Origin: Hexactinellida sp. DTS-2022 | Lineage: Eukaryota; Porifera; Hexactinellida | Reading direction: 5' to 3' | Length of the DNA stretch: 64,000 nt | Assembly: GCA_028753945.1 (NCBI GenBank) | Contig: JAPNXP010000008.1 | Span: 1,922,001 to 1,986,000 of the forward strand | Shown: piece after piece, positions 54,300-63,602 of the stretch | Layout: each line of letters opens with the position of its first letter | How positions within the stretch are numbered: position 1 is the first letter of the stretch | The notes under the pieces: model-generated | What the model was told of the DNA's origin: nothing | Database searches by the model: none | Seen by the model: only the letters and a program-made list of their open reading frames with translations | Made by a program: the position numbers and the translations under genes

Positions 54300-55043
54300 A
54301 TGGAAAAATCCAGGAAGATAAATTGGACTAAGGAAGAAGAGTGCGCGCTCATTGGTGAAATTGAATCTGCTGGCGACTTATTGAGAGGTTCAGGAAACAG
54401 CGCTGACCTCAATAAGAAGAAGAAGGAACTGTGGAAAACCATTACAGGCAAAGTCAACGCTGTATATGGAAATAATAGAGGGGTAGAAGACTTAAGAAAG
54501 AAATGGAATAACCTGAAGTTAGCTTCCAAGTCAAAAGTTGATGCTAGCTTTAGGGAATCTAGAATAACCGGAGGGGGCTCAAACTCCGCTGGGATTGTCG
54601 AAGACGAAGATATATTAATTTTAGCTGCAGATAGGAGTATAAATAACTCTGATAGAATTAGAGAGATGTTTGAGAACACCCCAGCTTTTATCGGAATCTC
54701 AGGTGCTGTCGATAATTTCGTACCACCAGCAACAGCAACCAGCAGCGAACAGATTCCTCAGCTAGGTACTGTAGACGATACGTCAATTTTTTATGCTCCC
54801 GAAGAACCCAACATTAACGTTAATCGTAATGGGAAGAGAAGTAGGAAGCGAAGACGTGATCCAACAAATTATCTACGTACAACGGAGTCCCAGCAGCAGC
54901 CGGAAATGAAGGTAGCGGACTTACTCCCTTTACAGCAAGAAGTGCTGCTACAACAGATGGCTGTATTCGCAGCACAACTTAAGCTAATTGAAGAGCAGAG
55001 GGAGTACTACAGGCTGAAACGTCAGAAGCTGTTAGAAAAATGA
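54300..55043 (+). CDS. Myb/SANT-like DNA-binding protein of a Harbinger transposon
   Basis: 247 codons, intact. Residues about 7-75 form a Myb/SANT-like trihelix domain: INWTKEEECALIGEIE, W in LWKTIT and KKWNNLK give the spaced tryptophans. A basic KRSRKRRR at about residues 178-185 is a likely nuclear signal. The C-terminus is a glutamine-rich amphipathic helix ending in LKRQKLLEK. In Harbinger elements such proteins partner the nuclease for nuclear import and terminal binding. The frame is open in spite of loss of the nuclease, suggesting recent activity or use in trans. Confidence 0.8.
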   Translation: MEKSRKINWTKEEECALIGEIESAGDLLRGSGNSADLNKKKKELWKTITGKVNAVYGNNRGVEDLRKKWNNLKLASKSKVDASFRESRITGGGSNSAGIVEDEDILILAADRSINNSDRIREMFENTPAFIGISGAVDNFVPPATATSSEQIPQLGTVDDTSIFYAPEEPNINVNRNGKRSRKRRRDPTNYLRTTESQQQPEMKVADLLPLQQEVLLQQMAVFAAQLKLIEEQREYYRLKRQKLLEK

Positions 55044-55631
55044 TTAAATTAGTTACTAGCTAGACTAGATAGTGTGCAGAAATATAACGATTTTACTTGT
55101 ATTATGTCTACCAAATTAGAGAGTAGCATAAAAGTATACTATTATTATTACGAATCCGAAGAAATTCTTAATTTAGTCTAATACAAAATTACTTAAGCAA
55201 CCTCCCTAGCTTGCTTAAAGTTCGTACTTAAGTTCGAACTTAAGTACGAACTAAAATCTTAGTGAATACCAATCTTAGTGAATACGACTTAAGTTCGAAC
55301 TTAGTACTTAAGTCTTAAGTTCGAACTTAAGTTCGAACTTAACTTCTTAGTAAATACGGCCCCCGGTGTTACCAACATGTCTGCATCATTAATGTACATC
55401 TATTAAATTTTCAGAATTTTATTTCTTAGAGGGCGTGAATTATGTGTGATTAAGTGAATTTTCATTATTCTCGAAATGTGACAATGATGTCATAACTTGC
55501 CGAGGTTTAAGAAATTTCCGGTGGAAACCTCAACTTGTTGTCGGGGGCCAAAAGTTACCCTTATATGTCAAAGATCAGATTTCGACACCGTCCAGTTTCT
55601 TCAATTAACTCGGAACATACAAACAAATATA

Positions 55632-56151
55632 TATATAAAAGCCGGGTTCCCGCGCTTCGCCGCGTTATTCAAATTCAGTTTTCCTCTCCAGGACATTCAA
55701 TTGTTGTTGTATTTTGTTACACAATTTGACCCATTGACCCATCTGCAATCTGATAGGTCAAGGTCGGTACCCTCGCAAAATGTAAAAAATATGCATATGG
55801 TGGTAAATTGCAAATTATGCATTCTAGTGACTTTAAAATAGAATATTTGGATTCCTCATACACTAAAACCTAGATTGCACGTTTGAAATGTTTTTCTAGC
55901 AGCACTGTGAACTTTTGATAATTCCCATTGAAATGTATGGGAAGGTGCCAAAAAATCACATTTTGAGTTAATGTGGGATGTAAATATCTTAATGAGGGAT
56001 GTAAATATCTCTTAAAAAACTCCTTATTCAGGGTGGTGGGGTAACTCCTAGATGGCATACAAAATTTTTGTTCAGATCTGTTGTGAACGCTCGGAGATGT
56101 GAGGACAGACACACACACAAACAGACAAACATACTACTTTATATATATAGA
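55632..56151 (-). mobile_element. Helitron-like element (family B) nested in family A
   Basis: On the minus strand it begins TCTATATATATAAAGTAG, then GTTTGTCTGTTTGTGTGTG and CTCACATCTCCGAGCG. It ends near AACGCGGCGAAGCGCGGGAA, a GC-rich hairpin-like 3' end before a TA run. Its presence splits family A sequence inside a TA-rich tract, so the exact ends are ambiguous. Confidence 0.55.
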
Positions 56152-56245
56152 TATTATACTCCCACCCTTGTGTTTATGGTATAGATGTATAAATGTTTTA
56201 GAGAAAAACAATGGCTATTAAACATCCCCTACTTATTATTTAGCT

Positions 56246-56896
56246 ATGTCAAAATCCGATATTACATTATCTACTATTGATCATTCTTCGACGAGTGATA
56301 TACAAAAACAATTTTCCTTCTCAGATGTTATTCCTCAAAATGATCAATATGAGCTTAGCCTTGAACAGGTAGAAGATAAAGAGCTGGAAGAAATTAAAGA
56401 AAAAATGAAACAAATGGAAGAGGAAGCCTTACAACTTAAGGAGATGCAAAACGAAGTAGAAAAACAAATGGAAATTGCTACTAAGTCTTCGATTCAATCG
56501 TTTCCAACTTTGGAAGAGAAAATGGAAATTGATACCCGCTCTGTCTATATCGGCAATGTTGACTATTCTACAACTGGTGAGGAATTGGGTTCTCATTTTC
56601 AAGATTGCGGAGCTGTTGTTCGCGTTACAATTAACTATGACAAACATTCTGGCGCACCCAAGGGTTATGCTTATATTGAATTCACTGAAAGAAATGGAGT
56701 TGTCAATGCTTTGGCTTTGGATGAATCGTTATTTAAAGGTCGACAACTCAAGGTAGTATCTAAGAGAACTAATTTACCGGGAATTTCTCAAGCACGAGGT
56801 CGTACACGTAGACCACGACGTAGTAGGGGATTTTTTGGATATCGTGGGACAAGAAGTCGAGGGAGATCTAAACGTCCATGGTATTCTCCTTATTAG
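56246..56896 (+). CDS. PABPN1: PABPN1-like nuclear poly(A)-binding protein
   Basis: 216 residues, uninterrupted. A coiled-coil (residues 40-78, EELEEIKEKMKQMEEE-type) precedes an RRM (about 98-175) with RNP2 VYIGNV (100-105) and RNP1 KGYAYIEF (139-146). An Arg/Gly-rich tail ends in WYSPY, the same last residues as vertebrate PABPN1. The family binds growing poly(A) tails in the nucleus and stimulates poly(A) polymerase. It is shorter than the human protein (about 300) and lacks the alanine tract. A TACTTATTATTTAG just before CTATG could be a 3' splice site of a 5' UTR intron. It begins 60 bp after a Helitron 5' end. Whether the lack of coding introns reflects a retrocopy is open; no poly(A) tract was seen. 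Confidence 0.9.
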   Translation: MSKSDITLSTIDHSSTSDIQKQFSFSDVIPQNDQYELSLEQVEDKELEEIKEKMKQMEEEALQLKEMQNEVEKQMEIATKSSIQSFPTLEEKMEIDTRSVYIGNVDYSTTGEELGSHFQDCGAVVRVTINYDKHSGAPKGYAYIEFTERNGVVNALALDESLFKGRQLKVVSKRTNLPGISQARGRTRRPRRSRGFFGYRGTRSRGRSKRPWYSPY

Positions 56897-57103
56897 TACA
56901 TTAAATTTATTAAAGGATTATATTAGCCAACCTTATAATTATTGATCATTAACCTTTTAAATTGATAATTTTCAGAAATATTAGATGTATCTTGACATTC
57001 TTTTTAAAAGAACTTCTCTGAATATATTTGTGGGTAATTCCTATTTAAATTTTTATTCAACGTTTATCATTTGCACAACTTCATGTTTATGTATCGTAGT
57101 AAT
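56897..57103 (+). terminator. 3' region of the PABPN1-like gene
   Basis: ATTAAA hexamers occur at about 56901 and 56910, shortly after the stop codon, and could act as weak polyadenylation signals. No AATAAA is seen close by. Confidence 0.3.
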
Positions 57104-57316
57104 CAGGGTGTTATCCAGGCGTATTGGGCGCTCCTAAACGAGCGTAATTTGGATGGATTTTAATCTAAGCGTACAAAAATCGTGTCTAGGCGTACAATAT
57201 CGAGAGATGCTCCCATAGACTTAATACAAAATGTGCAATCTAGGCGTACAAAATGAAATATGAACGAGATCAAACTAAATCTAGGCGCGCAGAAATTTTG
57301 TCTGGATGAAAGCCTG
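57104..57316. mobile_element. hAT-like MITE (CAGGGTGTTATCCAGG)
   Basis: 213 bp, ends CAGGGTGTTATCCAG and CTGGATGAAAGCCTG, exact 8-bp TSD GTAGTAAT (57096-57103 and 57317-57324). TCTAGGCGTACAAA(A) words recur inside. A relative is at 31638-31848. Confidence 0.8.
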
Positions 57317-57324
57317 GTAGTAAT

Positions 57325-57707
57325 TATAAAATATTCGGACTAAAATCAAAGTTGGGCCATTAAGCGGAGTCGACTGTATATCAAAATTGTGCTATTAGAT
57401 ACTTTAGCTTAAAAAGACCCAACAAATGCTCATTTTATCGTTTTAGCACTTTAGGTGTTTTTAGAGCAAAAAAGCTGATTTTGTTGTTGTTTGCATAATT
57501 TAGATCAACGTTAATGGTTTATCGTTTATTTCCGTTACATTTTTAACGGATTAACGATTAACGAAGTAAACTTTTTTGATTAACTGTGCCCACCTTTGAC
57601 TAAAATCAGGTGTAGCCATCACTCTACAACTATTCTACGATTGTTAACTCGGCGAATTTGATCACTTGGAAGTTCTGTATAAATGTAATAATTATATCAA
57701 AATTATA
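57325..57707. other. No supported gene
   Basis: A GATTAACGATTAACG-like stretch at about 57545 suggests a decayed repeat. Nothing else was identified. Confidence 0.4.
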
Positions 57708-58762
57708 GTGGGGTCAAAAGTTAAGGTTCCGTGACCAACCTCTGGCTAGTTAAGTTTTATGCCTGATTCTGATTCCTTAGGATATAACTCTCGATTTAAG
57801 CTCCCATGCCGCTCTGGAAAGTTTGGGCAGACTTTTATATAGCGACAAATTCAAAGGGACAATCATTTGAAAGAATTAAGGCCCCTCTCTGAACATTTCA
57901 TAAATTGAGATTAGAGTATTTTTGAACAGTATGCAATAAGTAGTGGCTGCACTGAAAATTTCAACTCTATCGGGACTATACTTTTAATGTAATAACCTTT
58001 TGAAGATTCTTACGTCATTGTCACGATGGGAGGTCCCTTCTTTAAACTATTTTTTTAAGGGATTTGAAGCATATCTCATCCTATATACATGAAATAACCT
58101 TTTAACTCGCTATGTAGTATGTCTCCTTGTAAATCTCGGTAATAGACCTAAATTTACCACTTTGACTATACAAAAATTAAAAAATCCAGTCATTTGACGT
58201 CAAAATTGTGATAATCATATATATAAAGTGGCCGAATAAAACGATTATGGGTCAATTTTCTTTGCTTCCTCACCCCCATGTGAGATCTCCAGAAGAGTCA
58301 AAGTGGTAAATTTAGGTCTATTACCGAGATTTACATGGAGACATACTACATAGCGAGTTAAAAGGTTATTGCATGTATATATAGGATGAGATATGCTTCA
58401 AATCCCTTAAAAAAATAGTTAAAAGAAGGGACCTCCCATGGTGACAAATGACGTAAGAATCTTCAAAAGGTTATTACATTAAAAGTATAGTCCCGATTGA
58501 GTTGAAATTTTCAGTGCAGCTGCTACTTATTGCACACTGTTCAAAAATACTCTAATCTCAATTTTGAAATGTTCAGAGACGGGCCTTAATTTTCAAAATG
58601 ATTGCCGGAGGCCCTTTGAATTTGTTGCTATAAAAAAGTTTGCCCAAACTTTCCAGATCGGCATGGGAGCTTAAATCGCGAGTTATATCCTAAAGTATCA
58701 GAATCAGGCATAAAACTTAACTAGCCAGAGGTTGGTCACGGAACCTTAATTTTAGACCCCAC
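57708..58762. mobile_element. Foldback Tc1/mariner-like MITE (GTGGGGTCAAAAG), copy 3
   Basis: Ends GTGGGGTCAAAAGTTAAGG and GACCCCAC with TA on both sides. Two arms of about 450-470 bp are inverted copies around a loop at about 58160-58300 that starts and ends with TACCACTTTGACT and its complement. Same family as 30855-31394 and 44052-44809. Confidence 0.8.
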
Positions 58763-59312
58763 TATTATAATAATAAATGTGATATAGTAGAGGAAATTTT
58801 CGATCCGAAAGGCGGTGACAGATTTTTTGGCATGTATAAAGATTTCATAGTTTAAATAATTATATATAGCTTTCTTATTTATCGGCCGCCGACATATAGT
58901 CATATTTCGCAGACATATAACGTATTATTCGAAAATGGTACGAATATGAGGATAATTTCCTGCAAGAGGTTGTCCCTAAAGAGCAATTACATTTAGTGTG
59001 CTATAGATAGAAAAATTAAGTTGCGAGTTGTTTCAGGTTGGTAGGTTGAATTCTGAGGAAATGTTTTCAAAGTTTGTTTCTCGCGAAAAAGAAAATTCAC
59101 ACCTTTCATAAAAGGAAATGTTACTTCTAGCATAGGAAATATTATTTTCAGAGGTCATAAATTTTCATCAATAGATAGGAAGTCAAAATTCTGAATCTTT
59201 TGCTATATAAAGCTTCTTTAAAGAGTTTGGGCTTGCGATATATAAAATTTTATTTAACATTGATTAATCCATAAAATTTCCCATTTTTTTATATTGCAAA
59301 TTTTTATACCTT
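58763..59312. other. Spacer with a possible coding fragment
   Basis: A frame at about 58925-59009 reads KWYEYEDNFLQEVVPKEQL, which looks protein-like but matches nothing I know. It may belong with the segment at 59313-59640. No other feature. Confidence 0.3.
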
Positions 59313-59640
59313 AATCGAAATTTTACAACTCACTGCTCATTGCATCTACGAAGAAGTTTTATGGACTAAAGTACCAAAATTTTCAGCATATTGATTATTT
59401 CCTTTCCATCGATAATACATTACGTAATCGAAAGCTAGCATATCATGAGTTAGGTGTACCATTTACTGTTATGGAATGTGTTAAATTCCTTTTAAAACCA
59501 CGTATAAACCCGAAACCACTTGTTCTTAATTGTTAGGACCCATAGTTTATTAACTGAAATTGATCTTTACGGACAACGTGCAGGAAGTTTGAAAATTATT
59601 AACCTATTATGGATGAATAAGAACCGACTGTAAATGGTCA
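59313..59640 (+). pseudogene. Coding-like segment of unknown family
   Basis: An open frame without an early ATG runs about 59313-59537 (YQNFQHIDYFLSIDN, LAYHELGVPFTVMECVKFLL). After a -1 shift near 59525 it continues to about 59634 (IDLYGQRAGSLKIINLLW). The composition is unlike the surrounding AT repeats. It may be a decayed terminal exon of a host gene or part of an unknown TE. It stops at the boundary of the P-derived foldback. Confidence 0.35.
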
Positions 59641-59642
59641 GC

Positions 59643-61454
59643 CGTGACCTTCGTTATATAAGGCCTTACTACTACTCCGAACCATGGATTTCTTAAAGGC
59701 CATTGATTATTAGCTGACATATCTTTATCTGAATAGCTAGTAATGACAGACCTGAAAAATGCATTATAATTATTTAGGAAGTTAGGAACATTATATTAAG
59801 GCATACATGACACCCTTTAGAATTGTGATATATCACCATTTGATTACGTAATCGCTATTTTTCGTGGGAATTATCGTGTTTTTATAGCCTGCTTTTAACA
59901 TAGTTAAACGCGTTAAAAATGTTCAAAATTGGAACATAAGAATGTCCATAACTAGCTGAATGAAATATATCTAAATTGTAAATGGAATGTTGACACATTC
60001 CTCGGTTGCCAGGGAAATGCATATTTCTTAATATGAGCCATAACTCAAAAACCATCTATTTTATGTGAACTATGCTAGTACTGATCTATCCGCAATTGGT
60101 AACTTCCTATTCATTAATAATACATTTTTAGGCCTGTTGTATGCCAGAATGACTCGCATGCTAGAATGACACAAACCATGGATATTCACTATCTATGCTA
60201 GAATGACACGCTCTACTAATCATCTAATGACTGTTAGAACTTCACAGGTTTCTCAGTTCATTCAGACAATTACATTTCACTTTTTGTTATGGCTTCTTTA
60301 TCTTTAAATTTTAAAATAGCATTACAGGTATACTACTTGTTTTAATGAATTCTAAGATTTCGTATTTGATTTCATTATTTTAAAACCAATATTCGCTGAT
60401 AGAAAAAGCAAAAGTATGTTTCAAATTAAGACATTAAGATAGGTATTAAGTATTAACACCGATTATTCGGTATTTAAATTGTTTGGTAGAATACTGTTCT
60501 AATTAATATTCCTTAATTTGTAGATTTACTAGATTAAGGCATACATATAGTAAGATTCATTTCAATAACCATAGTTATATTGTTATAATTCAATTCTATC
60601 AAAATTCTAGCATAGATAGTGAATATCCATGGTTTGTGTCATTCTAGCATGCGAGTCATTCTGGCATACTACTGTATTTTAAAATCTAAAGATAAAGAAG
60701 CCATAGCAAAAAGTGAAATGTAATTGTCTGAATGAACTGAGAAACCTGTGAAGTTCTAACAGTCATTAGATGATTAGTAGAGCGTGTCATTCTAGCATAG
60801 ATAGTGAATATCCATGGTTTGTGTCATTCTAGCATGCGAGTCATTCTGGCATACAACAGGCCTAACTTCAATAATCTTTGAGATAATGAGATTATTAGCA
60901 CTTTATTCTTTATATGGTAATACACTCATTATCTCAAAGATTATTGAAGTTAGGCCTAGAAAATGTATTATCAATGAATAGGAAGTTACCAATTGCGGAT
61001 AGATCAGTACTAGCATAGTTCACATAAAATAGATGGTTTTTGAGTTATGGCTCATTTTAATAAATATGCATTTCCCTGGCAACCGAGGAATGTTTCAACA
61101 TTCCATTTATAATTTCGATATATTTCATTCAACTAGTTATGGACATCCTCATGTTCCAATTTTGAACATTTTTAACGCGTTTAACTATGTTAAAAGCAGG
61201 CTATAAAAACACGATAATTCCCACGAAAAATAGCGATTACGTAATCAAATGGTGATATATCACAATTCTAAAGGGTGTTATGTATCCCTTGATATCATGT
61301 TCCTAACTTCCTATACAATTATAATGCATTTCTCAGGTCTGTCAACACTAGCTATTGAGATAAAGATATGTTAGCTAATAATCAATGGCCTTTAAGTAAT
61401 CCATGGTCCAGCAAAATCTACTCAGTAGTAAGGCCTTATATAACGAAGGTCACG
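59643..61454. mobile_element. Non-autonomous P-like foldback element
   Basis: The TIR CGTGACCTTCGTTATATAAG and its invert share the CGTGACCT.CGT..TA.AAGGCCT pattern and the CCATGGATT..TTAA block with the P element at 20238-23702. The direct repeat GGTCAGC (59636-59642 and 61455-61461) is again 7 bp. About 490-bp arms are inverted around a nested foldback (60136-60857). No coding capacity. Confidence 0.8.
60136..60857. mobile_element. Nested foldback (GTTGTATGCCAGAATGAC)
   Basis: Ends GTTGTATGCCAGAATGACTC and GAGTCATTCTGGCATACAAC, flanked by AGGCCT on each side (6 bp). GTCATTCTAGCAT words recur. The right arm is present twice (about 60605-60672 and 60785-60857), so it has an internal duplication. 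It lies near the centre of the P-like foldback. Confidence 0.7.
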
Positions 61455-61603
61455 GGTCAGCGTACTAAAACCAGAACTTTTGTAGTGAATGTTATGAGGT
61501 ATTAGAGGGACCGACAAATCCTTAATTCTAGTAAATAATTATAAGCCATGTGTAAATGAATTATTTATCTCAGAGCATAGCCTACTCAAGATAAGCCCTG
61601 TTG

Positions 61604-62070
61604 CAGGGCTGTATCACTCATTTTGAGTTAGCAAAAAAACTCATTTTTTGAATGAGTTGGTGATGCAAAATTGAATGAGTTGAATGAGTTGTTAGCAGTG
61701 GAAAATGAATTGAAATGAGTTCAACTCATTCAAACATTGACTGTTGGTTGTAGCGACTCGTTTTCTAGATTAAGTCATGTGCAGATTTGACTAAGATGAT
61801 AATAGTTTACTTTTGAACATTTCAGTGAGTATGATTATAATGAATTCATTGCTTTAAATTTAATTAATTAATTAATACTCCTTATTTATCAATGAACAAT
61901 ACAATTGAATAAGTACCTATTCAAAATTGGCATAATGAGTTGGTACAATCAACTCATTTTTCTGAATGAGTTGGTTGCATAAAAATGAATGATTTGATAC
62001 AGGTAATACGAATGAGTGGCAGAGAGAAATTGAGTTTTGTGCCAACTCAAAATAAGTTGATACAGCCCTG
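61604..62070. mobile_element. MITE made of GAATGAGTTG repeats
   Basis: CAGGGCTGTATCACTCATTT pairs with AAGTTGATACAGCCCTG. The interior is rich in (G)AATGAGTTG and CAACTCATT. The ends look hAT-like but no 8-bp TSD was found. Confidence 0.6.
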
Positions 62071-62170
62071 TCAATGTATAAGATTCTTACTACCATGAGA
62101 TTCTTACTACTTTGTATACAAGGACCATGGATGTTACGGGTTAGTCCCATTTCGTCTACTCCCATTTCGG

Positions 62171-62714
62171 GGCGCATGCTTTTGTCCGAATTTCTAGTAT
62201 GCATTTGTCCGAATTTTGGGGTATGCATTTGTCCGAATTTGTTGTATGCATTTGTCCGACTGGAGTATGCATTTGTCCGAATTTTGTTGTATGCATTTGT
62301 CCGACAGAAGCAAGCATTTGTCATTGAGTTTTTATGGATCATTGATAAAACACTCGCATTTCTAAGTGTGATTTTATGGTTTATTGTTAAAACGCACGCA
62401 TTTCTAAGTGCGTATATATGATTTCGGGGGAAAGCGCGCCCTTTTTAAGCGTGTGGGTATGGTGCCCTGATGGAAAATCTCAGTGTCTACGTGATCATTG
62501 GGAATACACCGACTTTCTAAGTGCCTTGTATTGATTATTGATAAAACACTCGCATTTCTAAGTGTCTTAGTAACAAAATATCATATGAATGACAAATGCT
62601 TACATCAATGTAAATTCGGACAAATGCATACTCCAGTCGGACAAATGCATACGTCAGTCGGACAGATGCATACTTCAAAATTCGGACAAATGAATACTAC
62701 AAAATTCGGACAAA
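62171..62714. repeat. Foldback built from a GTATGCATTTGTCCGAATT minisatellite
   Basis: The left arm has about six copies of an 18-21-bp unit with TATGCATTTGTCCGA. The right arm (62588-62714) has the inverted units TCGGACAAATGCATAC. Between them, CGCATTTCTAAGTG(C/T) occurs three times, with short unrelated text. The overlapping ORFs are low-complexity products of the unit. Confidence 0.75.
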
Positions 62715-62899
62715 TGCAGCTTCCCCTCCCATTTCACCTACTCCCATTTTGCCTACTAATTGTATAATAGTGCAATTTCGCCTACTCAATGGAATGCATT
62801 GTTTAACACATTTTTATGTTATTAATATTTGTGTGGTTTTGCCTGATCTATGAAATGCATTGTTTAACAACATGTTTATGTTCTAAAGTGCAAAAAACA

Positions 62900-63420
62900 T
62901 GTTCGAAATGTACGCTTAGCCTGGCAAGAGGTAAAAGCAACAGCCCCAAATCTACACAGAGTTGATGAATTCATAACCTACTTTGAGGAAACATGGCTCG
63001 TGGGTAATTTTTCTCTCGGTTTATGGAATGTATATGAAATAAACTCCAACAGTCCAAGAACCAACACTCACATTGAAGGTTGGCATAACAAGCTTAACAC
63101 GACGTTTACCACCGATGGGTCACGGAAATGGAACTAAACCACTTTATGCCCATATATGGGCATGTGGGTCACAAGTGGTTATCAGCGGGTTAAACGTATC
63201 GCAAAAATATCCCACCCCAATGTTTAGGAATTAATTGAAATATTCAAACAGGAGCAGGCGAATACTGAAGTTTCCATCGCTCAACTTGCAATATGCTCCC
63301 AGACTCCCAAAAGGGCAAATAAATACATAGAGAAGGACAACAAATAGAGATCTTGAAAAACAGATTACGTCAGGACATTACACTGAGGGAATATATTCGT
63401 GCTATCTCAGCACATGTTTA
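62900..63420 (+). pseudogene. MULE transposase C-terminal fragment
   Basis: FITYFEETWLVGNFSLGLWN and RTNTHIEGWHNKLN match the (P)xWN...RTNN..EGWH block that follows the MULE catalytic core. After several lesions IEIFKQEQANTEVSIAQL follows at about 63235. The DDE core and N-terminus are absent. It belongs to a different MULE from the one at 3309-7391. Confidence 0.7.
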
Positions 63421-63602
63421 ACATTCATTAATTATTATAATGCTCCAGTATTATTTATTTATGTTAATTAATCCATTAATGTTTTTTGAAGCTAAATAGT
63501 TATTGAAAACTTAGAAATGTGTCTTAAACAATGCATTCCATTGAGTAGGCGAAATGGCACTATTCTACAATTAGTAGGCGAAATGGGAGTAGGCGAAATG
63601 GT

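Larger units (their letters stand above)
53452..55362 (+). mobile_element. Harbinger-like transposon with Myb/SANT gene
   Basis: Ends GGGCCGTATTCACTAAGAAG and its invert CTTCTTAGTAAATACGGCCC, followed inward by TTAAGTTCGAACTTAAG arrays. A 3-bp repeat CCG on each side agrees with the 3-bp TSD of Harbinger. It keeps the Myb-like accessory gene (54300-55043) and perhaps 46 codons of the transposase C-terminus (53777-53917). The nuclease itself is missing. Confidence 0.75.
53259..56185 (-). mobile_element. Helitron family A hosting a Harbinger and a second Helitron
   Basis: On the minus strand the 5' tip TCTATACCATAAACACAAG is at 56185 and the 3' tip GCGCGCTAG ends at 53259, with T and A outside (A-T insertion). 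The sequence homologous to 2126-2642 is in three blocks: 53259-53451, 55363-about 55631 and about 56152-56185. The gaps are the Harbinger 53452-55362 and a family B Helitron 55632-56151. Removing these leaves the usual size of about 500 bp. Confidence 0.75.
62148..63602 (+). mobile_element. MULE-like element relic with TIRs of CCCATTTCGCCTACT repeats
   Basis: Left text CCCATTTCGTCTACTCCCATTTCG at 62148 and its resumption CCATTTCACCTACTCCCATTTTGCC at about 62731 pair with GGCGAAATGGGAGTAGGCGAAATGG ending near 63602. Inverts extend inward through GAATGCATTGTTTAA. The VNTR foldback at 62171-62714 interrupts the left TIR. The body codes for a MULE C-terminal fragment. TSD not resolved. A direct repeat of GAGATTCTTACTACC lies outside both ends (about 62095 and 63643). 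Confidence 0.55.

Noticed and set aside
56897..56960. Poly(A) tract marking a PABPN1 retrocopy
   Set aside because: Only AT-rich sequence with ATTAAA words follows; there is no A run and no flanking direct repeat.
61917..62767. ORFs with repeated H-T-NKFGQM or CICPNF
   Set aside because: Low-complexity products of the GTATGCATTTGTCCGAATT repeat.
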